This document shows, piece by piece, positions 54,237 to 64,000 of a stretch of 64,000 bases of DNA. The translations under genes were made by a program, and so were the position numbers. Each line of letters begins with the position of its first letter. Position 1 is the stretch's first letter. The notes under the pieces are model-generated. The model searched no databases and was not told the DNA's origin. It saw only the letters and a list, made by a program, of their open reading frames with translations. This stretch comes from Leptobrachium leishanense (Eukaryota > Chordata > Amphibia > Anura > Megophryidae): positions 68,404,997 through 68,468,996 of the forward strand of contig CM019067.1 in NCBI GenBank assembly GCA_009667805.1. Direction: 5' to 3'.

Positions 54237-54651
54237 CAGTGCTACGTTGACATTGTTTCGTGTGCCCTTTTGACAGAACTCTACTTTTTGCTTACTCGCA
54301 TTTATCTCCTGTTTTGCATTAGTCTGTGGAGTTGGAAGGTGACATCTGGAGGGTCAAATGTATAACCCCCTGTGGTTTTCTCCCCTCCTGTGTTTTATGC
54401 TTGGACAATCCTTTTTTAATATAATTTATTTTACTAAGGTTTGGACATGGAGCATCCAGTCTTCTTTGGGAAAGTCCACATAACATTTTTACGCAATGCT
54501 AAAGGCCACAGTAAAGTGTGATGGGAGGAAATCATGCAAGAGAAGGCTGCAGATGAGGTTCCCACGGATTATCTGGATACACTCGTATCATGTTTCTTCC
54601 TTTGATTCTTCTTTAAAATGTGGACTCGCGTGCTTGTGGTGGTACACAGAG
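54237..54651. other. Unannotated stretch
   Basis: No supported feature. Confidence 0.3.
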
Positions 54652-54654
54652 AAA

Positions 54655-55080
54655 GGCTAGGGTCAGACTAACGCATTTTTCGCGTTGTCTGTGAAAAAGT
54701 GCGTTCGAACGAATGGACGCATTTTTTCACGGAATACGCGATAGCGGTCATACGATGCATCTTTTCGTCCGTGATTTTGTACGGATCATCAATAAAACAC
54801 TTTTTGTGTCTGGACGTTATGTTGGCCGGACATTAGCAGCGTCTGACGTCTCCCAATCACGCGAACACGCCTCTAGCGGACGCAGCGCACTCTGTACGTC
54901 CGTACTAGCGGTTTGACGTTCTAGAAAAAATGCGTTCGTTTGCCACTTGCGTTGCGCGGACGAACTTTCGTGTGGCCGTACTTCGTGTGTTCCCCGGCAT
55001 TGGACGTCATTTGCTGCTAGCACGGCCGTGATTTTGTGCGTCTAAACGCACGTTAAAACTGCTTTCGTCTGACCCTAGCC
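54655..55080. mobile_element. GGTCAGACGA MITE (426 bp, inverted)
   Basis: Left end GGCTAGGGTCAGACTAACGC, right end GCTTTCGTCTGACCCTAGCC, flanked by AAA on both sides. The reverse complement aligns with 47478-47904 throughout. Confidence 0.85.
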
Positions 55081-55083
55081 AAA

Positions 55084-55715
55084 GTAGGTCAACTTTTTAG
55101 CAGACCAGACTACATTTTTGTGTCTGCTGTTTGTTCTCTCTGAAACCTGGTGCAAACTAAAGGAAGTAGAAATGTTGTTCTACACCACAGGCTTCATCTT
55201 CAGAAGTACGAGGCAGGGCTGCCCAGCTTTATTCATGGAACGCAGTGAATGTACTCATTAAAAAGCAGAACACGTGAGTAATAGATGTGTTTACACAGCA
55301 TTATAAAGTGACTGCACAGTGCGGCTCATAACATCTCCGGCACTGAATCTAAATGGAATAACCTTGTGTTAGACTGCAACGCCTATAGATTTTGTCTTTG
55401 AGACGGATACATTCCAATTTTGCTTTTCCATGGTTGGTGACCATCCCATAAGAGTATTTCATGGCTTAATAATCCATTACATCCGGCTCGCATTCCATGC
55501 TGATTTTACCTCACAAATCCATGAATGATGGTAAGAAGGTATGTATACCCAAATCCTCGAATCCTGCTAGAGAAATCCTAATCCAGCATCTAGAAAATTG
55601 GCTATGTAGGTCTTGTACTGTATTCTAGTATGCTGGAAGAGGGGGCGCACTGCTTCCTTTTTTGTAGGCAATTCAATGGCTGTCACTGACGTACCCTAGT
55701 CTGGGCTACCATCGG
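55084..55715. other. Unannotated stretch
   Basis: No supported feature. Confidence 0.3.
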
Positions 55716-56500
55716 AGAGTGACCGCTCAAGTCCTTGCCAAACCTTTTGCAGCTTGTCTAAGGCTAGGGTCAGACTAACGCATCTTTCACGTCTATCATC
55801 AAAAAGTGCATCTGGACGCACGTTTTGACGGAATACGCGATAGCGGTCATACGGTGCACAATTACAGCTGTGATTTTTGACGGAGCTATAAAAAACAAAT
55901 GGAAGTGATGTTGGCCAGACATGTGCAGCATCTGACGACTCCTAATCACGCACACACGTCGCTATGCCGACGCAGCGGACTCTCTGCGTCAGTACTAGCG
56001 GATCGACATTTTTGCAAAAAAAATGCGTTCGTTTGCCGCTTGTATTGTGTGGCCACATTTTTGTGTGGCCATACTTCGTCTGTTGGACGGTATTTGCTGC
56101 TACCACAGTCGTAATAAAGTGCAGCTAAACGCACATTCACACTGCATTCATCTGACCCCAGCCTAAGTGCCACAGACTTAGAGCCACCCAGGACTGGCCC
56201 AACAGTATGTCAAGAAATTCCCCAGTGGGCCGCATCATGGGAGTATTCAGATTCACTGTCACATTGCTTCGGGAGGCAACCTGCGTCAGGCAGAGCTCTC
56301 CCACCAGACCCCCAGGGAATATGTTTTATCCACTTTCTGGAGCGCTACGGATTTGGCTCACTCCCTGTAAAATGAGAGCAGCAGGAAAGGGGTCAAAATG
56401 TTTTCGTTTTTTAAATGTTTACTAGGACAGGCAGCTGAGGGAAGGGGGGCTTCAACTAGTGGTTCAGTAAGGGGCCCAAAAATTTCTGATGGCACCCCTG
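55716..56500. repeat. Unclassified dispersed repeat, copy 2, with MITE insertion
   Basis: Homologous to 13500-13920. The repeat is split by the MITE at 55762-56163. Joined flanks read GCAGCTTGTCTAAGTGCCA, matching GCAGCTTGTCTATGTGCCA at 13596. Confidence 0.55.
55762..56163. mobile_element. GGTCAGACGA MITE (402 bp) with TAA duplication
   Basis: Starts GGCTAGGGTCAGACTAACGC and ends GCATTCATCTGACCCCAGCC, with TAA at 55759-55761 and 56164-56166. Confidence 0.85.
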
Positions 56501-56887
56501 TTTTTAACTTGGGCTTTTCCATCCCAAATCTCAAAGTATTTAAAGTCAAATTTCTACTTTCCTTCTTACGATGAATACAGTTCGAGATATTTTGTAATAT
56601 CAAGAAATGCTTTGATGTTGTCTACTTTTGGATGTCCGCAAAAATTTGTTCTTTTAATATTTTCCATGGTTTAGGACACCGGGGCCAATGCTCAGTTACC
56701 CAGACGTTAGTTTCGCGCTGTGGCATACTAACCTTTAATTTTCTTTCCTGATGGCTTGTTGTCCTTGCTGTACCTGGTTGTAATGGATCAGCGTCCTGAC
56801 TCAAGTCATGATGTCTGCATTGCCAACAATGGCACATCTCTGCATGTTGCATTTTACCCAGTGCACCAATGTTGACAAAGATCCTAC
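56501..56887. other. Unannotated stretch
   Basis: No supported feature. Confidence 0.3.
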
Positions 56888-56890
56888 TTA

Positions 56891-57167
56891 GGCTGCGTTC
56901 ACACTAAGTGACCTGAAAATCACAGGTTTTTCCTCGCAATTGTCATATACGCGACATTGAGCGATATTGCCGTTATGTGCGATATTGCGTGATACCACTC
57001 TATGGCTCTCAATGCATATCGCAGCGACTCACAGGAAAAAGGGACATGTACCAGCGATGAGCTTCAGGTGACCTTGAGCTGTGAGATGTGAACAACTCCA
57101 TTGACATGCATTGGAGAAGCTACATAGAGCGCTATCATACGATAAATCGCTCAGCGTGTATGGGCCC
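56891..57167. mobile_element. Harbinger-like MITE (GGCTGCGTTCACAC)
   Basis: TTA at 56888-56890 and 57168-57170. Starts GGCTGCGTTCACACTAAGTG and ends CAGCGTGTATGGGCCC, a diverged inverted repeat. GCGATATTGC-type motifs repeat inside. Distinct from the GGTCAGACGA family but with similar TTA targeting. Confidence 0.65.
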
Positions 57168-57170
57168 TTA

Positions 57171-58318
57171 ATCTGTGTGGTCTCCTGTATTTTGTAGTTA
57201 CTCCACAGCTTTGTTATACCAGTACAAGATGGCAAAATAATGACCCTCTGCCATTATTTTTTAACTTTGTTTTATGATTTGACTGTGCAGTGCAAGAGCT
57301 CGATCTGTGATCATGTTCACCCTGAGCAGCCAACGTGTCATTCAGATTTTTTTCGGGAACAAGGTGCAAGAATTGTAAAAAAAAAAAAAACTCTCAAATC
57401 CCAACACGACTCAACAGTAATATGTACCGGCAGCCTGGGTCAGCCATGGCTGAATAGGAATCATGGGATATGTAGTTCTGGTTGGCCATTATTGCATCCT
57501 TTACACTTCTCCCACGGAATGCTTCCTTTATTTACCACCTTTGTTCACAAAACATGGCTGCTGCATCATCAGATGCCTGTGCTTCCATTTCATCCTATAT
57601 GTGACTGCATTTCTGTGAATACACGAGGGATAAACATTTTACTCCCCATGCTTCATATTATGTGGTTAGAATTGAGTAATTTCTTTGTGAAGAAAGAAAA
57701 TAATAATCTTAAATCTGACTACAGAATTTTTATTTTTATTTTTATCCATCTTTGTTTTATTAGAATATCTGTGCTCCAGGAATCCGTCTTCTGACAGTAA
57801 AATGTTACCGGGAAAAGTAATATTCGCCACGGAAGGAAATCTAATAAATTTGCAGCATCGTATATATTGCATTCTTTAGGTGCAGTAATGATATGCAAAT
57901 TTGCAGACATAAAGTTTTATGTTAAAATACGAATTTATTTCAGGAAGTAATTTTGTATATTATGTCCTGTTTACGCAAAAAGAAATCTTGTTTAAATCTG
58001 TTTTATGTGCATTGTTTTACATATTTGCTTTTTTTCTTCTTTAAACCCCATTAGGCTTGGAATGCTTTTATTACTCACATATAAAAAAAAAAAAAAAAAA
58101 AAAAACTCACAACTAATGGGCTTAACATTGGCTTTTTTTTTTTTTTTTTTTTTTTGAAAAGTAAGATTTTAATCAAAGAACAATTTCCAAAATTCTGACA
58201 AAACTGAGTCTTATTGAACATTTGTTTAGCTCATTACATGACAATAAGGTTAATAATATAGCTTAGCTTACAAAACCTTCAGTTTTACTCAAATTAGACA
58301 ATGCAAAAATGAATACAT
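57171..58318. other. Unannotated stretch with A/T homopolymers
   Basis: Homopolymers occur at about 57377-57390, 58083-58105 (A) and 58132-58155 (T). The 184-codon frame at 57240-57794 lacks any recognisable domain. The phrase GAATCATGGGATATGTAGTTC near 57457 is a hAT MITE remnant. Confidence 0.35.
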
Positions 58319-58570
58319 CCAGGCATGTACTGGCCATCGGGACTACCAGGAGAATTGCCTAGGTTGGCCGGCCACTAGGGGAAATCGCCCTGGCTAGGCT
58401 TGCTCGAAGCCTGGGGCTTGCCTAGGTCGGCCGGCTGCTAGGGGAATGCACTGGTCAGCCAGCTGGATAGGACTTCCCGCAGCCTGGGGCTCTCCTAGGT
58501 CAACCGCCTGCCTAGGGCTTACCTAGGTCAACCAGCCGGCTAGGCTTATCGGCAGCTTGCCTAAGCCTGA
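58319..58570. repeat. Degenerate tandem repeat, hAT-derived
   Basis: Starts like a hAT MITE (CAGGCATGTACTGGCCATCG) and then repeats variants of TTGCCTAGGTCGGCCGGC and GCTAGGGGAA about three times with an ~80-bp spacing. Confidence 0.5.
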
Positions 58571-58663
58571 CTTTTTAATTTTTTTTTATTTATTTTTTTA
58601 CTTTCCAAAAACACTTTTTATTCTTTGATCTTTTTGTATTTTTTTTTTTTTTATTTTTTTTTA

Positions 58664-58870
58664 GACATTTGTTGTTTATTTTTTAAAAATTTTTTTTTAT
58701 TTTGTATCAGATCTTTATCATTTTTAATGGGCTTTTTATTTAGACACATTATTTTATTTTTTTTTAGACATTTGTTGTTTATTTTTAAAAATTTTTTTTT
58801 ATTTTGTATCAGATCTTTATCATTTTTAATGGGCCTTTTTATTTAGACACATTATTTTATTTTTTTTATT
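58664..58870 (+). repeat. 103-bp direct repeat, two copies, T-rich
   Basis: GACATTTGTTGTTTATTTTT at 58664 and 58767, with TATCAGATCTTTATC and TTTAATGGGC in both. Very T-rich, adjoining the T-rich end of the next retroelement. Confidence 0.75.
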
Positions 58871-58879
58871 TTAGATTTT

Positions 58880-60515
58880 TTATTTTCCAAAACAGGAGGT
58901 CACATTTCGACCAGCAAGGTTGGCCGCGCAGGGCCAGGCAGCATATACTTATCAGATATGTAAAACATAAGTCGGGGGGGGGGGGAAATCGAAAAAACTC
59001 TAGAAAACAACATCAAAAAGCTGGGGGGGGGAGACAATAAAAGTCAGCAGGTACATTTCAGGGAAAAAATAAAAAGTCAGCTTGTAGCCAGCGTAAATTA
59101 GTATGAGAAAGAAAAATAAGTCAGCTGTATTCAAAGAAACGTGTCCATCTTAGGGGAACTCAGCGTTGCAGGGTAGACTGAGGACAGGAGCAAAGGGTAC
59201 TGCAAATGATGCAGCCAGTGTCCAGGCACATACTGGGTCGCTAAGCGGATGCTCAAGGTCCAGGACAGATCACCTCTATAAGGTCAGCAGCAGTGAGAAA
59301 TAAATGTGTGGAAGGAAAAACTCAACAGGCCGGGGTCAGGGATCAGCGGGCTGTCAATAATCTGAACGGGTCCCTTCAACCCGTATCCAGCGGGAATGCA
59401 GCGCTGACCCGAGCGTATAGCAACCATGCCTCTCCATGCGCCCCATTGGTCACAGCTTGGGGCAGCAGTCGCAACACAGGCAGGACATTGCAAAGCGGGC
59501 GAGGCCAGGCAGGAGAAAACGACACCGGCGGTACAGACAAGCCCCTACTTGCTCCGAAGGCCCCAATGCCAAGCAGACCTCCATCCACACCTCGACGCCA
59601 AACAGCTTCACAAAGCACAGCTGCTGGGCGCGCCGGAGCGGAGGATGGTAGAGGTCCAATCGGCGTCTTCACCACTGTCGCGAGGGGTAGCACCGCTTCC
59701 GTCGGACTCCAGTCATCTGTGCAGAAGGCAGATTCAGAGCTCTCTCCACTGACCCCCTGAGTCAGGGTCTCAGGTGGAACCTCAGCAAGGAACGGCATGG
59801 GGGGGTTCCCTCGTAGACCCCGGAAGGGGAAATGTGGATGTCAGCAGGCACCGGCCGGTACCTGCGAGCGTCTCTGGGTCCCCTGCCAGCACCACCCGGA
59901 CAGACCTTGCTTCGCCATCCCGCTCCTGCCGCAAGACCACCGGAACTCTACCTCCGCTCTGCAGCTCCCCAGCCTCCATCTCCTCCCAGACCATGCAGCT
60001 TCGAGACCAGGTCGTGCCGAATACCTCCGGGAACCCCGTCGAGCACAGCCTCGTCCTCCCGACCGCATCGCAGCTCCACCATAATGCGGCGCATGTCACC
60101 CCGCGTCAGTGGACACTCGTCGTCTTCTAAGATTAGCAGCAGTGCATCTAGGATGGCCGGGAGACGTGGGCCCACCGCCTCCTCGGCCCTCATCGTGGAC
60201 CCCATAGGGAGTAAAGCGGTCAGGTAAGATAGGCCGGAGCACAACAAGCCCCGAAGGGTAGGCCGCAAGATGGCCGCCGGCTACACACACCACCCAATGT
60301 CAGCCGCCAACTGGCGTGTCTCTCTGGACCGGAGGGGGGGGGATCAGGCTCCGGTCAACACACACCTGATGGTCAGCTACTCTGGTACCTCAAGGAAGGA
60401 ATCTCTGCAGTAAGGGTTATAAATAGGTCCCTAGAAGAGAGTAACGCTGTGGAGCTCCTGTAACATGCGACTTCTCTCTTCAGCGGCCGGCCACGCCCCC
60501 AACATTGCTCTTTAA
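58880..60515 (-). mobile_element. A-tailed retroelement, relative of 2391-4660
   Basis: Shares TTTTATTTTCCAAAACAG-like start, GGTTGGCCGCGCAGGGCCAGG and ACATAAG-G-run with the 2.4-kb units. On the minus strand the right end begins GGGGGCGTGGCCGGCCGCTG, which looks like a GC-rich 5' region. A 106-codon minus frame (60268-59948) reads LPAILDALLLILEDDE and GDMRRIMVELR. The corresponding part of 2391-3528 reads TWRRMIAVLRHC. This might be a degraded ORF1. No RT motif. Confidence 0.45.
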
Positions 60516-60984
60516 TGCTGAGGTGACCTGACTTTAAATCAAGTAAAGTGACCGCTGGCTTTTCCAGTTTCTCAGGTCGTAGAAATAGCTGTCTCTGTGG
60601 GTAAAAGGCAAATAAACTCTCATTAACTGTTTCCTTTTTAAATTTAAAGGAATCTTCAAACCGACCATAGTTTAACCCAATAATATATTGTATTCAGATA
60701 ACATTATCCTTAAGGCATTATTTTTATATATTCTTACCATTTCATAGTTTTACATGGCTTGGCATGACAAATCCGTGTGTATAGAGGTCCTTGCATTATG
60801 GCTCTTCCAGAGTTTGGTCTAGGTCCTTACTAGATTGCATACCGCAGCATAACTTGTAATTTGTTTGTGTAATATATATATATATATAATATATATATAA
60901 TTTTATATATTGAGGTGCATGATACTGAAACCCGTGCTCAAGATCTTCATTCTGTAAGCACCACTGTTCTGGACTATATAGAAA
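60516..60984. other. Unannotated stretch with TA repeat
   Basis: (TA)n near 60876-60900. Nothing else recognised. Confidence 0.35.
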
Positions 60985-61415
60985 CATAGGTTCTTATCTG
61001 CCAACTTTTTCTTTCGGCCCATCTAGTCTGCCCAATTACATGGATACTTTACCTGGATTTATCTTTTGTTTAGGATAGCCTTATGCCTATCCCATGCCTG
61101 CTTAAATTCAATCACTGTTTTGGCCTCTACCACCTCAACTGGAAGACTGTTCCATGTATCCACCACCCTCTCAGTAAAATAATGCTTCCTGATGTTACTT
61201 TTAAACCTTTGCCCCTCTAATCTAAGACTATGTCCTCTTGTTTTGCTATTTTGTTTCCTTTTAAATATACTCCCTTCCTCTACCTTGTGGATTCCCTTTA
61301 CGTATTTAAATGTTTCTATCATATCTCCTCTGTCTCGTCTTTTTTCCAAGCTGTACATGTTAAGATCATTAAGCCTTTCCTGGTAACTTTTCTCCTTCAA
61401 GCCGTACTTATATAA
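60985..61415 (-). pseudogene. CR1-like LINE, C-terminal end and 3' UTR
   Basis: Minus-strand frame 61400-61059 (113 codons) reads SYQERLNDLNMYSLEKRRDR, GDMIETFKYVKGI, TRGHSLRLEGQRFKSNIRKHYFTERVVDTWNSLP and VVEAKTVIEFKQAWD, the terminal part of CR1-group reverse transcriptase proteins. The following 3' UTR includes the complement of GCCCATCTAGTCTGCCCAAT and ends with AACCTATGTTTCTATA, in the style of CR1 octamer tails. The catalytic domain is absent. The 5' truncation is typical of this class. The frame is open, so it is not very old. Confidence 0.85.
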
Positions 61416-61423
61416 AGCTGGTT

Positions 61424-61600
61424 GTCCACCAGATCCATAGTCGTACGACTAACTGGTTGTGCATAGGGCTCTTTATATGTCCAGCTAATCAAAGATGGTA
61501 AGAGGTTGAACATTGTCTATTGCGTTGGACTTTGGTCATGTGACTGCTCCCATTTGAATGGGATTTTGTGCTAAAGGTTGGACGACCCAGGCCAGTTGCC

Positions 61601-61643
<43 letters not shown>

Positions 61644-61809
61644 AGGGCAGTAAAAAACATGGTTTACGGCCTTGTTCATGCAGGGATTCCATTTGAAAGT
61701 ACAAAGTGAGTCTCGTTTGACACCATCGCCTCCAGTGGACAATACTCACTCATACGAAGTCTGACGATCAGTCAGCCATACGACTGTACATTCAGTAGAT
61801 GACCAGCCT
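61424..61809. mobile_element. Candidate Harbinger-like MITE (GCTGGTTGTCCACC)
   Basis: Starts AGCTGGTTGTCCACCAGATC and ends CAGTAGATGACCAGCC then TAA. The inner motifs CATAGTCGTACGACT and CCATACGACTGTAC are also inverted. TATAAA precedes. It contains a TG microsatellite. Confidence 0.5.
61603..61641 (+). repeat. (TG)n microsatellite, about 19 units
   Basis: Uninterrupted TG dinucleotides inside the candidate MITE. Confidence 0.95.
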
Positions 61810-61814
61810 AATGC

Positions 61815-63008
61815 CCATTATTTGCGCACAGTGCACAACATACCAAGTGGCCACTTGATTGAAAACCTTTCTGGATGTATGTTTATCTTCTGTCACGGTG
61901 GGGCAGGACTTCTGTTAAACTCTATCAATTACAAAGAGGAATTCCAAAACTGTTTATGGAACCTGTTGCATTCCACTGGCTGCAGAGGATAGAGCTGTAT
62001 TAATAGCCGCTCATTACCATGGGAGTCCTTGCATCACTCGCTCACTCATGCAGTTATTTATGCTGGGTAACATTGACCACTTCTATGGGAAGTCACGGAC
62101 TGGAGGTGGTCGGTTGAATATTTACTAATATTCTCGTATCCCATGCTATACTGCAGTATCCTCAAAAGGCATTACTGAACATCTACAGCAGGTAAGTGTC
62201 AAGAACAATAATAATCTCATTGCTAGTCCATGTTTAGTGTTATTACTATCACTGGTGAGTCCAATATTTAGAAAAGTTAAGTAATTGTTTAACAATTGAG
62301 AGGGAGATTTAATTTGCATTGTTTAAACCTGGGATTTGGAAGTTATTTGTGTATAAATATATACTGTATATTGATAGCTTAACTATCGCTCAGGCGTCCT
62401 TCTCCTCTGGAATTGTACCGATCTCGGAGCTCCGGGGGACAAGGAAACACACTGACACAGAATGCCGGTGTTGGAATGTCAGCGGCATGGTTGCGGACGG
62501 CTTTATTCTATAGGATAGAAACCTACAGGGGTCAATGGCTAGTACTTCTCTGTCCAATCAATATACAGTAACATATCAGGAAGGTCATCAAGAAGATAAG
62601 AAGGGCTGGTAATTCTCGAAACCCGCTGCAAACCAGATTAAGTCCAAATTATAGACCACTTAATGCTGAAAATGCTTGCCTAAAAGGCACAAAACTGGCG
62701 TCTGTTATTCTTCCATACGGATCAGGCATGACCCCATGATAGACATGACTCCTAACACATGATGTATTGAAAGTTAACTCTTTCACAACCCGTTAACCCT
62801 TTCATATCTAGACATATCATGTAAATCTGGTTTTTAATTGGTTATTGTTTCATGTACTGCTATTCCCTGTCCTGGGCACATGGTTCTTCTGATGGTTCAG
62901 ATCTACCTGTGATTGTCTTTTTGAATAGAAGTACAGTTATGCTGTCATTAAGTGTAACTGTTATAAACAAAGTCTTCCTTCGCCGTTTGCACACAACAGC
63001 TAAGTAGA
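61815..63008. other. Unannotated stretch, 1.2 kb
   Basis: No recognisable gene or repeat. Ordinary composition, candidate unique DNA. Confidence 0.35.
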
Positions 63009-63013
63009 ATTAA

Positions 63014-63625
63014 AGGAACACTCTACTCAAAAATCCCCCCCCCCCCGTTTTTTTTTTTTTTATATCCTAACCTATCCCTATTCCCTTAATAAATCTTTAT
63101 TTATTTTTTCTTGTAACTGTAATACTTGCCCTAAAATCCACTTCTTTCCAGCGGCGTCTTTTTTTATTTTTTTTTATATACTCCCCTCCCTCCTCTTCCG
63201 CTCCCGTCCTTCTTGCTTTGGAATTGCCTTCTGGTTTACGCGAGATGCGCGCCTCTCACATAAGCCAGCCAATCGGCAGGCTTCCTCCCGGCTCCCTCTG
63301 AGGATTAGTGTTGCGCGCAAGAGGATGCGCGCAACACTAACCCTCAGCCGCTGCTGCCAGCTACTGCGGCGAGCTGGAGACGTCATCGCGCTGAAAGCGC
63401 AATGACGTCTCCTACTCGGCAAAAGTCGGCAGAAGCGGGAAATATGATTCCCGCTCTGCTGACTGACAGCTGGGAGGGCGGAGTAAAGTTCTCCGCCTCT
63501 CTCAGCTGTTTCCAGCCTTTTCTGCCGATCGGCTGAGCGGAGGCAGGAGGGACAGAGGGCAGGATACTCCGGGCATCATGACCACCTAAAATAGCTTAGG
63601 TGGTCATGTTGCTTAGTGTCCCTTT
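63014..63625. mobile_element. T2/Kolobok-like MITE with hairpins
   Basis: TTAA at 63010-63013 and 63626-63629. Left end AGGAACACTCTAC, right-end complement AAGGGACACTAAGC. Strong internal stem-loops: TTAGTGTTGCGCGCA pairs with TGCGCGCAACACTAA (63306-63341), and GGAGACGTCATCGCGCT pairs with AGCGCAATGACGTCTCC (63375-63412). Purine-rich sequence near 63180 gives an open minus frame without meaning. Confidence 0.6.
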
Positions 63626-63639
63626 TTAACTCTTTTTTT

Positions 63640-64000
63640 TTTTTTTCTTATGTCAAACTTAAATGTTGTTTTTTGACCTGTTGTAAAGCACTGTGGAATA
63701 TGATGGCGCTATAAGTGTAGGGATTCCCCTGCCATTCAGGTAGAGAATCCCGTTTGTGACATCATCTCGCACATGCGCAATGATGCCTGGGGGCAGTCCC
63801 ACAGAGTGGGCTGGGCTGACATGTTATTCCTCGGCCGCTGTGGCTGAAGCCCCTGCTTGGAACCAGATCGGTACCAAGCAGGGACACAACAAGACGGGTG
63901 TGGAGCGTCCTCCATGATGAGGAAGGATTCCCCAGGACCCTCCACGCACGTCCACACATTGCTGGGGCCTTCAGGATTCCACTATCTGCTCAGAAACCCT
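63640..64000. other. Unannotated end of window
   Basis: ATGATGGCGCTATAAGTGTA near 63700 resembles L2-type tail wording. The remainder has a palindromic CAAGCAGGG-like pair but no family was identified. Confidence 0.3.

Noticed and set aside
57240..57794. 184-codon plus-strand frame
   Set aside because: No domain. Runs through an A14 tract and a MITE remnant.
59293..60293. Many overlapping 70-155-codon frames on both strands
   Set aside because: High GC makes stops rare in all frames. Only the 59948-60268 minus frame has weak support as a degraded ORF.
61603..61641. TG tract as a regulatory Z-DNA site
   Set aside because: An ordinary microsatellite inside a MITE. No gene nearby to regulate.

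Overview
The window looks like nuclear DNA from a vertebrate, most likely an anuran amphibian. I cannot name the species. The basis is the mix of repeats: LINE tails of the kind common in frog genomes, TTAA-flanked piggyBac/Kolobok-like elements, hAT elements with 8-bp target duplications, PIF/Harbinger-like elements with 3-bp TNA duplications, and Penelope-like snap-back elements. I found no intact protein-coding gene, tRNA, rRNA or CRISPR array. Nearly every long open frame lies inside a transposon or a tandem repeat. The only clearly recognisable coding sequence is broken reverse transcriptase from LINEs.

Layout. At 0.2-6 kb there is a piggyBac-like MITE, a perfect UUCG-loop hairpin, a 45-bp minisatellite, a nearly identical 1.14-kb tandem duplication of a retroelement fragment, and a possible solo LTR. 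At 6.7-8.6 kb there is a piggyBac-like element built from about a dozen adjacent hairpins, carrying a Penelope-like insertion with a 17-bp target duplication. At 9-16 kb there are hAT MITEs, a TTAA element carrying a LINE tail, and two more snap-back elements whose centres contain hammerhead-ribozyme-like cores. At 16.2-20.2 kb one reverse-oriented LINE has been split first by a hAT element (itself carrying piggyBac and Harbinger insertions) and then by a full piggyBac-like element. At 21-28.2 kb there is a nest of Harbinger-like elements interrupted by a piggyBac-like MITE and a 5'-truncated L2. At 29.8-33.8 kb four layers are nested: Harbinger-like outer element, hAT, LINE, and a 23-bp minisatellite with long palindromes.

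From 36 to 56 kb the sequence is dominated by CpG-rich elements with terminal inverted repeats beginning GGCTAGGGTCAGACGA. At least thirteen copies have different internal bodies and often TAA or TTA duplications, and two cases show one copy inserted into another. The last 8 kb hold hAT-type tandem DNA, a relative of the 2.4-kb retroelement, a CR1-like C-terminal fragment, and a T2/Kolobok-like MITE.

Nothing here suggests genes acting together. The biology is transposon-on-transposon layering. Insertions into recognisable older repeats give internal empty-site controls, from which several target duplications and an order of events can be read directly. Gaps between repeats are probably intronic or intergenic, and exon prediction cannot be settled by eye.
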